NCBI RefSeq assembly: GCF_015555905.1
Contig: NZ_JADNLK010000008.1
Location: forward strand, 1-64,000
Direction of reading: 5' to 3'
Origin: Clostridium sp. D43t1_170807_H7
GTDB taxonomy: Bacteria > Bacillota > Clostridia > Clostridiales > Clostridiaceae
DNA: 64,000 bases
Shown one piece after another: positions 6,858-16,159 of this stretch. Every line of letters starts with the position of its first letter. Positions within the stretch are counted from its first letter, which is position 1. Both the position numbers and the translations under genes were made by a program. The notes under the pieces are model-generated. The model was given only the letters and a program-made list of their open reading frames with translations. It ran no database searches and had not been told where the DNA came from.

Positions 6858-9800
6858 ATGAGAAAAATGAAGACCATGGATGGAAATACTGCTGCTGCTT
6901 ATGTTTCATATGCATTTACAGAAGTAAGTTCAATCTATCCAATAACACCTTCATCTCCTATGGCAGAACATATAGATGAATGGGTTGCTCAAGGAAGGAA
7001 AAATGTTTTTAATCAAACAGTAAAGGTTGTTGAAATGCAATCAGAAGCTGGTGCAGCGGGAGCACTTCATGGAATATTACAAAGCGGTGCATTAGGAACT
7101 ACATATACAGCATCACAAGGCTTATTATTAATGATACCGAATATGTATAAGATGGTTGGAGAAAGATTACCAGCAGTCATTCATGTTGCAGCAAGAGCGT
7201 TGGCAACATCTTCATTAAGTATTTTTGGTGATCATCAAGATGTTATGGCAGCAAGAGCAACAGGATGTGCAATGCTATCAGAAGGGTCAGTACAAGAAGT
7301 AATGGATTTATCACCAGTAGCACATTTAACAGCAATTAAAGCAAGAATGCCTTTTGTTAATTTTTTTGATGGATTTAGAGTATCTCATGAGATTCAAAAG
7401 ATAGAGTTATTGGAATATGATGAATTAGGAAAGCTTATAGATTATGATGCACTTAATAATTTTAGAAAAAATGCATTAAACCCAAATCATCCAGTTACTA
7501 GAGGAACAGCTCAAAATCCAGATGTTTATTTTCAATTATGTGAATCTTTAAATAAATATTATGATGATATTCCTGCAATAGTTGAGGAATATATGAGTAA
7601 GATTACTGAATTAACAGGAAGGGAATATCATTGCTTTGATTATTATGGTGACCCTGATGCTGATAGAATTATTGTATCTATGGGAGCTGTAAGTGAAGTT
7701 ATAGAAGAAACCATAGATTACTTAAGAAATAAAGGAGAAAAGGTTGGACTAATTAAAGTTAGACTATATAGACCTTTTAGTATAGAAAGATTATTAAATG
7801 CTATACCAAAGTCTGTTAAGAAAATAGCAGTCTTAGATAGAACTAAAGAACCAGGTTCAATTGGAGAACCTCTATATTTAGATGTACTAAGAGCTGTTAG
7901 TGAAATGGATAATGCACCTAAAGTAATTGGTGGTAGATATGGTTTAGGATCTAAAGATCCATATCCTTCTGATATAGCAGCAATATATGAAAATTTAAAT
8001 AGTGAACATCCTAAGAATAGATTCACTATTGGAATAGAGGATGATGTAACAAATCTATCATTAAAACCTAATAAAGAAATAGATGTAGCTATAGAAGGAA
8101 CAACAGCATGTAAGTTCTGGGGACTTGGATCAGATGGAACTGTAGGAGCAAATAAGAGTGCAATAAAAATAATTGGTGATCATACTAATATGTATGCACA
8201 AGGATATTTTGCATATGATTCAAAAAAATCAGGTGGTATAACTATTTCACATTTAAGATTTGGAAAGAATCCGATAAAGTCACATTATGAAATAGATAAG
8301 GCAGATTTTGTAGCATGTCATAATCAATCTTATGTATATTCATATAATGTACTTGAAGGATTAAGAAAAAATGGAATATTTGTATTAAATACTATTTGGA
8401 ATGAAGAGGAATTAAATGATAGATTACCAGCGGAAATGAAGAAATATATAGCTGAAAATAATATTAATTTTTATACAATTAATGCAGTTAAGATAGCACA
8501 AGAAATAGGACTTGGTGGAAGAATTAATATGATAATGCAAGCGGCTTTCTTTAAGCTTGCTAATATAATACCAGTTGATGAAGCTATTAAATATTTAAAA
8601 GATGCTGTAGTAACATCTTATGGTAAAAAAGGTGAAAAAGTTGTAAATATGAACTATGCCGCAATTGATAAAGGCCTTGAATCAGTTGTAAAGATAAATG
8701 TTCCTGACAGTTGGAAGGATGCAAAGGATGAGAAAGTTGAGGAAAAAGTATCCGTTCCAGACTTTGTTAGAGATATATGTATACCTATAAATAAGCAACA
8801 AGGTAATAAGTTACCAGTTTCAGCATTTGTAAACAATAATATTGAGGATGGAACATTCATGCATGGAACTACAGCATATGAAAAGAGGGGAATTGCGGTT
8901 AATGTACCTGAATGGATACCAGAAAATTGTATTCAATGTAATCAATGTTCATATGTATGTCCACATGCATGTATAAGACCTTTCTTATCAACTGAAGAAG
9001 AAGTGAATAATGCTCCAGAAAGTTTTAAGAAGTTGAAGGCAAATGGAGTTAAAAGTGAAAAACCTTATTTCTATACAATAGGTGTAACTCCATTAGATTG
9101 TACAGGATGTTCAAATTGTGCAGAAGTTTGTCCAGCGCCAGGAAAAGCATTAATAATGAAGCCATTTGATTCTCAACATGATCAAATAGAAGCTTGGAAT
9201 TACTCAGTAGAAAGTATTAAAAATAAAAAGAATCCTATGAATAAAAATACAGTTAAAGGTAGTCAATTTGAACAACCACTTCTAGAATTCTCAGGAGCAT
9301 GTGCAGGATGTGGAGAAACTCCATATGCTAAATTAGTTACTCAATTATTTGGAGATAGAATGGTAATTGCTAATGCAACAGGATGTTCTTCTATTTGGGC
9401 ATCTTCAGGTGCTTCAACTGCATATACAAAGAATCAAAATGGCCATGGACCAGCATGGGCTAACTCATTATTCGAAGATAATGCAGAGTATGGACTTGGA
9501 ATGTTCATGGGTGTTAAAACAATAAGAGAAAGAATAGCCTCAAATATTAAGAAAGCATTATATGAAAATTTATGTACTAGTGCAAAAGAAGCAATGGAAG
9601 ATTGGTTAAATAATAAGGATATAGGCGATGGTTCAAGAGAAAGAGCAGAAAAACTTGAAGCTGCTTTACAAGGTTGTAGCGATGAAATTGCAAAAGAAAT
9701 ATTGAAAGATAAAGAATTCTTCATTAAGAGATCACAATGGATATTTGGTGGAGATGGTTGGGCATATGATATTGGATATGGTGGATTAGATCACGTCCTT

Positions 9801-10373
9801 GCTAGTAATGAGGATGTAAATGTTCTTGTATTTGATACAGAAATTTACTCTAATACTGGAGGTCAAGCGTCTAAATCAACTCCAACTGCAGCAATTGCAA
9901 AATTTGCAGCATCAGGTAAGAGAACTAAGAAAAAAGATTTAGGAATGATGGCAATGAGTTATGGATATGTATATGTAGCTCAAGTAGCTTTAGGTGCAGA
10001 TAAGAATCAAACTATAAAAGCTATTGCGGAAGCTGAAAGCTATAATGGTCCATCATTAATAATTGCTTATGCACCATGCATTAGTCATGGAATTAAGAAT
10101 GGTATGAGTAATACTCCTGATGAACAAAAGAAAGCAGTAGATTGTGGATATTGGAATCTTTATAGATATAATCCAACTCTTAAAGGAGAAAAGAATCCAT
10201 TTACATTAGATTCTAAAGATCCAAAAGCCGACTTTAAGGATTTCTTAAGGGGAGAAGTTAGATACGCAGCTTTAGCTAAGGTATTCCCAGAATTAGCAGA
10301 AGAATTATTTGATAAGACAGAAAAGGATGCTAAGGAAAGATTAGAAAATTATAAGAAGTTAGCACAAGATTAA
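6858..10373 (+). CDS. nifJ: Pyruvate:ferredoxin (flavodoxin) oxidoreductase, copy 1
   Basis: This 1171-residue single-chain PFOR converts pyruvate and CoA to acetyl-CoA and CO2, passing electrons to ferredoxin. It is the main pyruvate exit in clostridial fermentation. The pyruvate-binding N-terminal domain (YPITPSSPMAEHIDEW) comes first. Next come two 4Fe-4S motifs (CIQCNQCSYVC near 690 and CTGCSNCAEVC near 750). The thiamine-diphosphate domain follows, with GACAGCGETPY and GDGWAYDIGYGG near 965. GAGAGG precedes the ATG. A full-length paralogue lies at 23200-26739. This copy uses more AAT, TAT and TTT codons, suggesting lower expression than its sister. Confidence 0.95.
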   Translation: MRKMKTMDGNTAAAYVSYAFTEVSSIYPITPSSPMAEHIDEWVAQGRKNVFNQTVKVVEMQSEAGAAGALHGILQSGALGTTYTASQGLLLMIPNMYKMVGERLPAVIHVAARALATSSLSIFGDHQDVMAARATGCAMLSEGSVQEVMDLSPVAHLTAIKARMPFVNFFDGFRVSHEIQKIELLEYDELGKLIDYDALNNFRKNALNPNHPVTRGTAQNPDVYFQLCESLNKYYDDIPAIVEEYMSKITELTGREYHCFDYYGDPDADRIIVSMGAVSEVIEETIDYLRNKGEKVGLIKVRLYRPFSIERLLNAIPKSVKKIAVLDRTKEPGSIGEPLYLDVLRAVSEMDNAPKVIGGRYGLGSKDPYPSDIAAIYENLNSEHPKNRFTIGIEDDVTNLSLKPNKEIDVAIEGTTACKFWGLGSDGTVGANKSAIKIIGDHTNMYAQGYFAYDSKKSGGITISHLRFGKNPIKSHYEIDKADFVACHNQSYVYSYNVLEGLRKNGIFVLNTIWNEEELNDRLPAEMKKYIAENNINFYTINAVKIAQEIGLGGRINMIMQAAFFKLANIIPVDEAIKYLKDAVVTSYGKKGEKVVNMNYAAIDKGLESVVKINVPDSWKDAKDEKVEEKVSVPDFVRDICIPINKQQGNKLPVSAFVNNNIEDGTFMHGTTAYEKRGIAVNVPEWIPENCIQCNQCSYVCPHACIRPFLSTEEEVNNAPESFKKLKANGVKSEKPYFYTIGVTPLDCTGCSNCAEVCPAPGKALIMKPFDSQHDQIEAWNYSVESIKNKKNPMNKNTVKGSQFEQPLLEFSGACAGCGETPYAKLVTQLFGDRMVIANATGCSSIWASSGASTAYTKNQNGHGPAWANSLFEDNAEYGLGMFMGVKTIRERIASNIKKALYENLCTSAKEAMEDWLNNKDIGDGSRERAEKLEAALQGCSDEIAKEILKDKEFFIKRSQWIFGGDGWAYDIGYGGLDHVLASNEDVNVLVFDTEIYSNTGGQASKSTPTAAIAKFAASGKRTKKKDLGMMAMSYGYVYVAQVALGADKNQTIKAIAEAESYNGPSLIIAYAPCISHGIKNGMSNTPDEQKKAVDCGYWNLYRYNPTLKGEKNPFTLDSKDPKADFKDFLRGEVRYAALAKVFPELAEELFDKTEKDAKERLENYKKLAQD

Positions 10374-10394
10374 TAAAAAAAGTATCTATTTAAT

Positions 10395-10436
10395 ATTAAA
10401 GAGCTAGTTTTATAAACTAAGCTCTTTAATTTTTTT
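10395..10436. terminator. Bidirectional terminator between PFOR copy 1 and Nudix gene
   Basis: ATTAAAGAGCT-AGTTT (from 10395) pairs with AAACT-AAGCTCTTTAAT (to 10430) with one bulge, followed by TTTTTT. The Nudix stop codon lies inside the loop. Confidence 0.8.
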
Positions 10437-10976
10437 ATTAAATTTATTATAAACAGTTTTTACTATATAAGGTTCGTTACAGTGAATACTAAGTTCATCA
10501 ATTGGTATCCATTTAACGCCACTAGTTTCTTCTTCATTGATAATTAATTCATCCTCTTCATTTGCTTCTAAAAGATAAGCAATGGATAAGTGCAAATGAG
10601 AAGATACATATTTATTATTTTTTATATGACCATTAACAGTTAAAACATCTAAACCTAAAATTTCATTCATAACAGGATTAACTTCTTTAAGACCAGTTTC
10701 TTCTTTAGCTTCTTTAATAGCTACATGAAGCAAGTTACAATCACCATCAGCATGGCCACCAGTCCAAGCCCAACTTTGGTATATATTATGATAAATCATT
10801 AATACTTTACTTCGGTCTTTATTAACAATATAACCTGAACTAGTTATATGTGCTATTATATTTTCTCTAGTTAAGATATTATCAAATTTGTTTATACATT
10901 CCATAATTAAATCTTTATCTTTATCTTCTTGCTCATTATATGGAATATAATTTTTAATGGCTTCAATCCAATTCAT
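10410..10976 (-). CDS. Nudix hydrolase
   Basis: This 188-residue Nudix-fold protein should hydrolyse a nucleoside-diphosphate-linked substrate. The Nudix box spans residues 74-96 (GHADGD then KEAKEETGL). The first Glu of the GX5EX7REUXEEXGU consensus is Cys80 and the Arg is Lys88. The metal-binding EExxEE-type core is kept. Similar GGHADGD boxes occur in a family of uncharacterised bacterial Nudix proteins of this length. It is convergent with PFOR copy 1 and divergent from the LUD gene. Substrate unknown. Confidence 0.85.
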   Translation of the reverse strand: MNWIEAIKNYIPYNEQEDKDKDLIMECINKFDNILTRENIIAHITSSGYIVNKDRSKVLMIYHNIYQSWAWTGGHADGDCNLLHVAIKEAKEETGLKEVNPVMNEILGLDVLTVNGHIKNNKYVSSHLHLSIAYLLEANEEDELIINEEETSGVKWIPIDELSIHCNEPYIVKTVYNKFNKKIKELSL

Positions 10977-11114
10977 AACTCCAAACCTCTCTAAAAGTGA
11001 AATATAATAAATATAATAACATAAATAAGAAAAAATGAATTATATTATTATTGGATTATAATAAATATTAGTTTAGAATTAATACATAAGATGATGATGG
11101 AGGGAAATATTAAA

Positions 11115-11753
11115 ATGGATAGTAATATAAAATGGGTAAATGAGGTTAAAATAAATAGAACTTTAGAATCTTTAAGAAAAAATAATATGGAAAGTTTTTT
11201 AATTAATACGCATGAGGAACTGATTAATAAAATAGAAGAGTTAGTTGATGTAGGGAGTAAAGTTAGTTTTGGTGGTTCTATGACGTTATTTCAAACAAAG
11301 GTTATGGAACATTTAAGAAATGGAAGATATGAATTGTTAGATAGATATAAAGAGGGATTAACTCAACAAGAAATAAAGGAAATATATAGAGAAAGTTTCT
11401 TTTGTGATGCTTATTTTACAAGTACTAATGCAATAACTGAGTGTGGTGAGTTATATAATGTAGATGGTAACGGAAATAGAGTTGCTGCAATGCTTTATGG
11501 TCCAGATAAGGTAATAGTTATTGCAGGAGTAAATAAAATAGTAAAAGATATTAATGAAGCAATTTCTAGAGTAGAGAATTTTGCAGCACCAGCAAATGCA
11601 AAAAGATTAGATAAGAAAACGCCATGTACAGTTACTGGAAAGTGTATGAACTGTAGTAGTCCTGAAAGAATTTGCCGTGAATATACAGTAATAAGAAAGC
11701 CTGTACCAAATAGAATCTTTGTATTATTACTTAATGAAGAATATGGGTATTAA
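11115..11753 (+). CDS. LUD-domain (LutC-like) protein
   Basis: This 212-residue LUD-domain (DUF162) protein is related to LutC of the lactate-oxidation complex and the C-terminal part of LutB. Typical segments are VSFGGSMTLFQ, TSTNAITECGELYNVDGNGN and VIVIAGVNKIV. A cysteine cluster near the C terminus (CTVTGKCMNC, then C) could bind metal or an Fe-S cluster. No lutA or lutB neighbour is present, so the lactate role is not supported by context. The ATG at 11115 follows GGAGGG (11099-11104). Three earlier ATGs overlap that site and are less likely. Confidence 0.75.
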   Translation: MDSNIKWVNEVKINRTLESLRKNNMESFLINTHEELINKIEELVDVGSKVSFGGSMTLFQTKVMEHLRNGRYELLDRYKEGLTQQEIKEIYRESFFCDAYFTSTNAITECGELYNVDGNGNRVAAMLYGPDKVIVIAGVNKIVKDINEAISRVENFAAPANAKRLDKKTPCTVTGKCMNCSSPERICREYTVIRKPVPNRIFVLLLNEEYGY

Positions 11754-11760
11754 TTAAGTA

Positions 11761-11806
11761 GAAGGAAGAGAGAACACAGAATAGCATCTTCTCCTCCTTC
11801 ATTTTT
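11761..11806 (+). terminator. Terminator after the LUD gene
   Basis: GAAGGA-a-GAGA (11761-11771) pairs with TCTC-c-TCCTTC (11790-11800), followed by ATTTTT. Confidence 0.55.
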
Positions 11807-11832
11807 AAAGCTTGTCTATAATTTAATAATTA

Positions 11833-12993
11833 TCATGGATATTCTAATATTTGTACAGTAACTTGTCTTCTTCCCCATGATATACACTCCTCGTGAGTAT
11901 TAAGAAATACATCAATAATATTTCCCTTAATAGCACCACCAGTATCAGCCGCTATTGCAAGACCATAATCAGATACGTAAACTTTTGTACCAAGTGGAAT
12001 TACATTAGGATCAACAGCAATGGTACTGATACCATCAGGATTTCTAACTGGTTTTAATCCAGAAGCCGTAATACCATGTCCATAATAGGCAGTAGATTCC
12101 ATTGTTAAGGTTTTTATTGCAGTACCAACTTCAGTACTAGTTGTTGGGACTGTAGGTCTATTAAGTTCGGATATTCTTGCTTTAGCATTACTAATACCTT
12201 CTTTAGCCATGTTAATAGTTATTGAACTATTTAATAGTGGAATATAAGAGTTTAAGGTATCAATAGCACTTTGTAATTCAGATGCAGAAGCAGTTGATGA
12301 GTTGGCGATAGATAAAGGTTTTGAAATTAAAGTTTTTTCATTCTCCTCTATAACAGCAAAAACAGCCTCTTTTTCTTCATTTAGTTTATCAGAATATTCT
12401 TCTTGCTCTTGTTTCTTTTCTTCTACTATTTTTAAGTCATTTTCTATAGTTGTTTGCAAAGTCTTTAATTCATTATTTTTAGTATTTAAAGTTTCTATAT
12501 CTTTATTTAATGAATCTTTTTTTTCATTTATATCAATAAGAATTTTTTTATCAGTAGAAATTATCTTAGATATAGCTTGAATTCTAGAAAATAAATCTGA
12601 GATACTAGTTGATGTTATAATACTAACTATCATATTTGAAGATATATTAGTTTTATACATATTTCTTACTCTGTTATCTAGAGTTATTTGAGCTTGTTCA
12701 ATTTCTTCTTTTGTTTGTTCTAATTTAGATTCTGTAGATTGAATTTGACTTTCGATAGAAGTAATAGCTTCTTTGTTTTCAGTAAGTTTAGAATTAATAG
12801 TAGCTATTTCCGTGTTTAATTCTTCTATCTTGGAGTCTAAAGCTAAAATTTCACTATCAAGTTGTTTATATTTTGATAAATTTTCGTTAATTGTATCTTG
12901 TGGTGTAGTAGCATATGGTGTAATAGTACTTAGAGACGATAACAATATTGTCGTTGCTAAAACACAAGATGTAGTTCTTTTAAACAGAAACAT
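11833..12993 (-). CDS. Secreted coiled-coil protein with C-terminal 3D domain
   Basis: This 386-residue exported protein starts with a signal peptide (about residues 1-30, FKRTTSCVLATTILLSS). A long Glu/Lys/Asn-rich coiled coil (about 35-240), like PcsB or peptidoglycan-hydrolase regulators, comes next. The C-terminal 3D domain (about 295-386) is a double-psi barrel named for three conserved aspartates. They are seen in IAVDPNVIPLGTKVYV, AADTGGAIKG and NIIDVF. Such domains (YabE, YocH, Rpf/MltA-like) cut or remodel the cell wall. GGAGGTGA abuts the ATG with unusually short spacing. Single gene, expected to act on peptidoglycan. Confidence 0.8.
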   Translation of the reverse strand: MFLFKRTTSCVLATTILLSSLSTITPYATTPQDTINENLSKYKQLDSEILALDSKIEELNTEIATINSKLTENKEAITSIESQIQSTESKLEQTKEEIEQAQITLDNRVRNMYKTNISSNMIVSIITSTSISDLFSRIQAISKIISTDKKILIDINEKKDSLNKDIETLNTKNNELKTLQTTIENDLKIVEEKKQEQEEYSDKLNEEKEAVFAVIEENEKTLISKPLSIANSSTASASELQSAIDTLNSYIPLLNSSITINMAKEGISNAKARISELNRPTVPTTSTEVGTAIKTLTMESTAYYGHGITASGLKPVRNPDGISTIAVDPNVIPLGTKVYVSDYGLAIAADTGGAIKGNIIDVFLNTHEECISWGRRQVTVQILEYP

Positions 12994-13250
12994 TCACCTC
13001 CATGATAAAATTAAAAAGTATAATGTTTAATTATATATACTATAGATATTTTTATATGTCAAATTTCTTGCATATTAATGTAATTTATGAGATATTATAA
13101 GAATTTAAATGGATATATTGTAAATATAAATATATTATAACACAAATTTTTGGGAAAAAATAGAAAGTGCATGCAAATATATTGAAACATAAGAAAGACT
13201 AATATAAAATTTAAAAAAAGGTAATGAATTTTTACTTTGGAGGTAAAATA

Positions 13251-14450
13251 ATGGAAAAAATATATTATGAAGATCAATATTTAAAAGAATTTGTAGCTGA
13301 AATAACAGAGATAGTGGATAAAAATAATTTATATTATATAAAATTAGATAAAACAGCTTTCTTCCCAGGGGGAGGAGGACAACATTGTGATTTAGGATAT
13401 ATAGATAACCATAAAGTAATTAATGTTATCGAAGAAAATGGGAAAATATATCATATAACAGAAACAAAGCCAATAAAAATACATAGAGTAAATTGTAAAA
13501 TTGATTGGGATAGAAGATTAGATGGTATGCAACAACATTTAGGGCAACATATTTTATCAGGATGTTTTTTTACATTATTTAATGCTAATACAGTAAGTGT
13601 TCATGTAGGCAAAGAAATTAGTACTGTAGATATTCAAGGTCATCTAGATGAAGAAACTATTAGAAAAGCAGAAAAAATGGCAAATGAAGTAATACAAGAA
13701 AATATAAAGGTTGAGTTTTTAACTCCATCTAAAAAAGAATTGAAAAAAATAAAGATAAGAAGAGATTTGCCTAATACAGATGAACAAATAAGAATAGTAA
13801 AGATAGGAAATTTAGATATTAATGCATGTTGTGGAGTGCATCCTAGTAGAACATTAGATGTTCAAGCAATAAAAGTTAAAAGATGGGAAAAACATAAAGG
13901 TGCTACAAGAATTGAATATTTAGCAGGAAAAAGAGCAATAAATGATTATTTTAAAAAAGATGAATTTAGAAATAAAATTTGCAGATTTTTAAATTGTGGC
14001 GAGGATGATGCAATAAATTCAGTAAATAAACTTTCAAATGATTTAAAGAATGCCCTAGATGAGAATAGAATAATTAAGATGGAGATTGGGGATTATCAAA
14101 TTAAAGAAATGATTGAAGAAGCAAAGCAAGTAGGTAATATATCTGTAGTAAGCAAAATATATGATGGCGGAGATATAAAGTATATATCTAAAATTGCAGA
14201 GAAAATTACATTAAATGATAATATGATTGCATTGTTTGCAATAAAATCTGAAGATAAAGCTAACTTAATATTTGCATCATCTAAAAATATTGATTTTATA
14301 TCAATGAGTGATTTATTAAAAGATGCAATAAGCTTAATTGATGGTAGAGGGGGAGGAAGTAAATTTATGGCTCAAGGTGGTGGTAAGAACTGTAGCAACC
14401 TTCAAAGCGCTATGGAGTATGCTTTACGAAAGGTAAGTACAACTGTGTAG
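13251..14450 (+). CDS. AlaX-type alanyl-tRNA editing hydrolase (long form with DHHA1)
   Basis: This 399-residue stand-alone homologue of the AlaRS editing region should remove Ser or Gly from mischarged tRNA-Ala. The N-terminal barrel has the FFPGGGGQ loop. The zinc site is HxxxH at His96/His100 (QQHLGQHILSG) plus Cys194/His197 in CCGVHPSR. The C-terminal third is a DHHA1-like domain ending with a glycine-rich GRGGGSKFMAQGGG motif. The ATG at 13251 has GGAGG 7 nt upstream. An earlier in-frame ATG (13224) has no ribosome site. Single gene. Confidence 0.88.
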   Translation: MEKIYYEDQYLKEFVAEITEIVDKNNLYYIKLDKTAFFPGGGGQHCDLGYIDNHKVINVIEENGKIYHITETKPIKIHRVNCKIDWDRRLDGMQQHLGQHILSGCFFTLFNANTVSVHVGKEISTVDIQGHLDEETIRKAEKMANEVIQENIKVEFLTPSKKELKKIKIRRDLPNTDEQIRIVKIGNLDINACCGVHPSRTLDVQAIKVKRWEKHKGATRIEYLAGKRAINDYFKKDEFRNKICRFLNCGEDDAINSVNKLSNDLKNALDENRIIKMEIGDYQIKEMIEEAKQVGNISVVSKIYDGGDIKYISKIAEKITLNDNMIALFAIKSEDKANLIFASSKNIDFISMSDLLKDAISLIDGRGGGSKFMAQGGGKNCSNLQSAMEYALRKVSTTV

Positions 14451-14578
14451 TTGAAAATGTATAGTATTAATTCTCATGAAATTATTTTTTAGGTGTTTTA
14501 ATATTTTCTTTTTAGAATAGCAATTATTTTTTATAGTTCATATAATGAATTATAAAAATATTCAAAGGAGATATAATT

Positions 14579-15241
14579 ATGGACAGAAGATTTTTTGAAA
14601 ATGATGAAGAAGATAATTCATCAGAAAGATATCATAGATATAATGATGAATATATTTATTCAGAAAAGTATATGAATTCAGATAATAAAAAACAATCTTA
14701 TGAGGATAGCCATAGTTCAGAAAATTTTATAATCTCTGAGGATGATTATGAAGGTAATTGCCAACATTGTAATTCAGAGAGATATATAACTTCACAAGAA
14801 GATTACCAAGATAGTGATCATTATAGTGATTCAGAGAGGGATATAACTTCAGAAGAGAATTGCAAAGATAATAATAATTATTGCAACTCAGAGGAGGATA
14901 TAAGTTCAAAAGAGAATAATAATTGTTATTATCAATATTGTGATTCGCAGGAAGATACAAATTCACATGATACTTGTAGATACACTTATAATTATTATGA
15001 TTATGATGTGGTAGATAATTCAGATAATAACTCAAATTATGATGGTTGTACATTTGAAGAAGATAAAGAAGATAAAGAACACCAAAAGTATTATTTGAAA
15101 GGGAAAAGTGATGGATATAATGATGGATATGAGGCTGGAGCAAGAGCAGCAATGAGAGTTGCATATAAAGCAGGTTATAAAAAAGGGGTAAAAGCGGCCA
15201 GCTATAGGCGATTGTTAAGAGCACTAGGTTATAGAATTTAA
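14579..15241 (+). CDS. Acidic tandem-repeat protein with C-terminal GX3 motif
   Basis: I do not recognise this 220-residue protein as a named family. Residues 46-141 form five tandem units of 19-20 residues. Examples are SERYITSQEDYQDSDHYSD (66-84) and SERDITSEENCKDNNNYCN (85-103). They are rich in Ser, Glu, Asp, Asn and Tyr, and most carry a Cys near the end; an older copy may sit at 15-33. The C-terminal part is basic. Its glycine/alanine recurs every fourth residue (GKSDGYNDGYEAGARAAMRV, continuing AYKAGYKKG), a pattern like the deca-GX3 motif of Yae1-type proteins. AAGGAG precedes the ATG. The strong charge split suggests a binding or structural role; none is shown. Confidence 0.7.
   Translation: MDRRFFENDEEDNSSERYHRYNDEYIYSEKYMNSDNKKQSYEDSHSSENFIISEDDYEGNCQHCNSERYITSQEDYQDSDHYSDSERDITSEENCKDNNNYCNSEEDISSKENNNCYYQYCDSQEDTNSHDTCRYTYNYYDYDVVDNSDNNSNYDGCTFEEDKEDKEHQKYYLKGKSDGYNDGYEAGARAAMRVAYKAGYKKGVKAASYRRLLRALGYRI
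14714..15001 (+). repeat. 57-bp coding tandem repeat (five units)
   Basis: The five 19-20-residue units correspond to a 57-60 bp DNA period. The phrase TTCAGA(G/A)GAG(G/A)ATATAA recurs in modified form. The copies have diverged at the DNA level but keep their phase exactly from unit two to five. Confidence 0.7.
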
Positions 15242-15253
15242 TATAAATAATAG

Positions 15254-15328
15254 AAAACAGTAATTATATTGTTAACAGCATTTTGTCTACTTGACAGTTG
15301 CTAGTTAATTGTAATTACTGTTTTTTTT
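15254..15328 (+). terminator. Terminator after the acidic repeat protein
   Basis: AAAACAGTAATTA (15254-15266) pairs with TAATTACTGTTTT (15312-15324) and runs into eight Ts. The 45-nt loop can form inner pairs (e.g. GTTAAC with GTTAA-type segments). Confidence 0.7.
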
Positions 15329-15443
15329 AGCAAATAAAATATCAATTATATAATTAGAATAAATGATGATTATATAGGAAAAATAAAAGTAATGACTAAG
15401 AAGTTTAATTTTATCTCAAGTATAATTTAGGAGGATAAATTTA

Positions 15444-16007
15444 ATGAAAGTTAAACTTTACACAGTACTATATTTATTAGTAATAAGTCTTTTTATAGGA
15501 TGTAATGAAGTTAATAATAAAATAAATGAAAGCTTGAATGAAAATGAAATTGAAGGAAATAAGGAAAAGGATGAATTTGAAGGAACATTAATGGTTGTAA
15601 ATGAAGAAGAGTTAGCTATAGCATTAAAAGAAGATTATAGTATAACTATAAAAAATGATATTGAGGCTAATAATGAGCTTACAATAGAAGGAGACTTTTC
15701 AAAGACAGATACTACTGAAGTGAATAAAGTTAGTCATGTAGGGCGAGAGTTAAACTTATTCTATATAGATAATAGTAATAATGTTATTAATAATTATACT
15801 TTAAGTGTTCCCAAATTAGTCATAAAAAGCAATGATACAACTATTAAGGGAGGTAAAATTAAAGGAGATATATACGTTGAGAGTGATGGATTAATATTAG
15901 ATGATACCAAGATTGAAGGAAATATTTATTTTAAGGATAAAAAAAATAAAGATTCTTTTAAGTTAGAAAATACAGCTAGTGTATCAGGAGATGTAAAGAT
16001 TGAATAA
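15444..16007 (+). CDS. Putative lipoprotein with polymer/beta-solenoid-like C terminus
   Basis: This 187-residue protein has a lipoprotein signal peptide (residues 1-20) with lipobox LFIGC, so Cys20 should be lipidated. A charged Glu/Asn/Lys linker follows. The last 60 residues alternate short strands and glycines (KGGKIKGDIYVESDG, KIEGNIYFKDKK, SVSGDVKIE), resembling right-handed beta-helix or bactofilin-like coils. Gram-positive cell-surface location is expected. I do not recognise a characterised homologue. AGGAGG lies before the ATG. It ends with a compact terminator and does not share an operon with its neighbours. Confidence 0.7.
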   Translation: MKVKLYTVLYLLVISLFIGCNEVNNKINESLNENEIEGNKEKDEFEGTLMVVNEEELAIALKEDYSITIKNDIEANNELTIEGDFSKTDTTEVNKVSHVGRELNLFYIDNSNNVINNYTLSVPKLVIKSNDTTIKGGKIKGDIYVESDGLILDDTKIEGNIYFKDKKNKDSFKLENTASVSGDVKIE

Positions 16008-16015
16008 AGTATTAT

Positions 16016-16042
16016 AAAAGTTAGCGCTAGCTAACTTTTATT
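16016..16042. terminator. Terminator after the lipoprotein gene
   Basis: AAAAGTTAGC (16016-16025) pairs perfectly with GCTAACTTTT (16030-16039) over a 4-nt loop. Confidence 0.75.
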
Positions 16043-16159
16043 CTATCTAAGAATATATTTTAAGGTTAATTACATAAGTATATATTAGATATAAAAAATA
16101 GATTATTGTAAATAATTAAAATAAGAAAAATTATTTATAATTAAATGTGGAGGTTAAAA

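Noticed and set aside
14727-15224. 165-codon open frame antisense to the acidic repeat protein
   Set aside because: It arises from the repetitive coding sequence on the plus strand, is almost only Tyr, Asn, His and Leu, and has no ribosome site.
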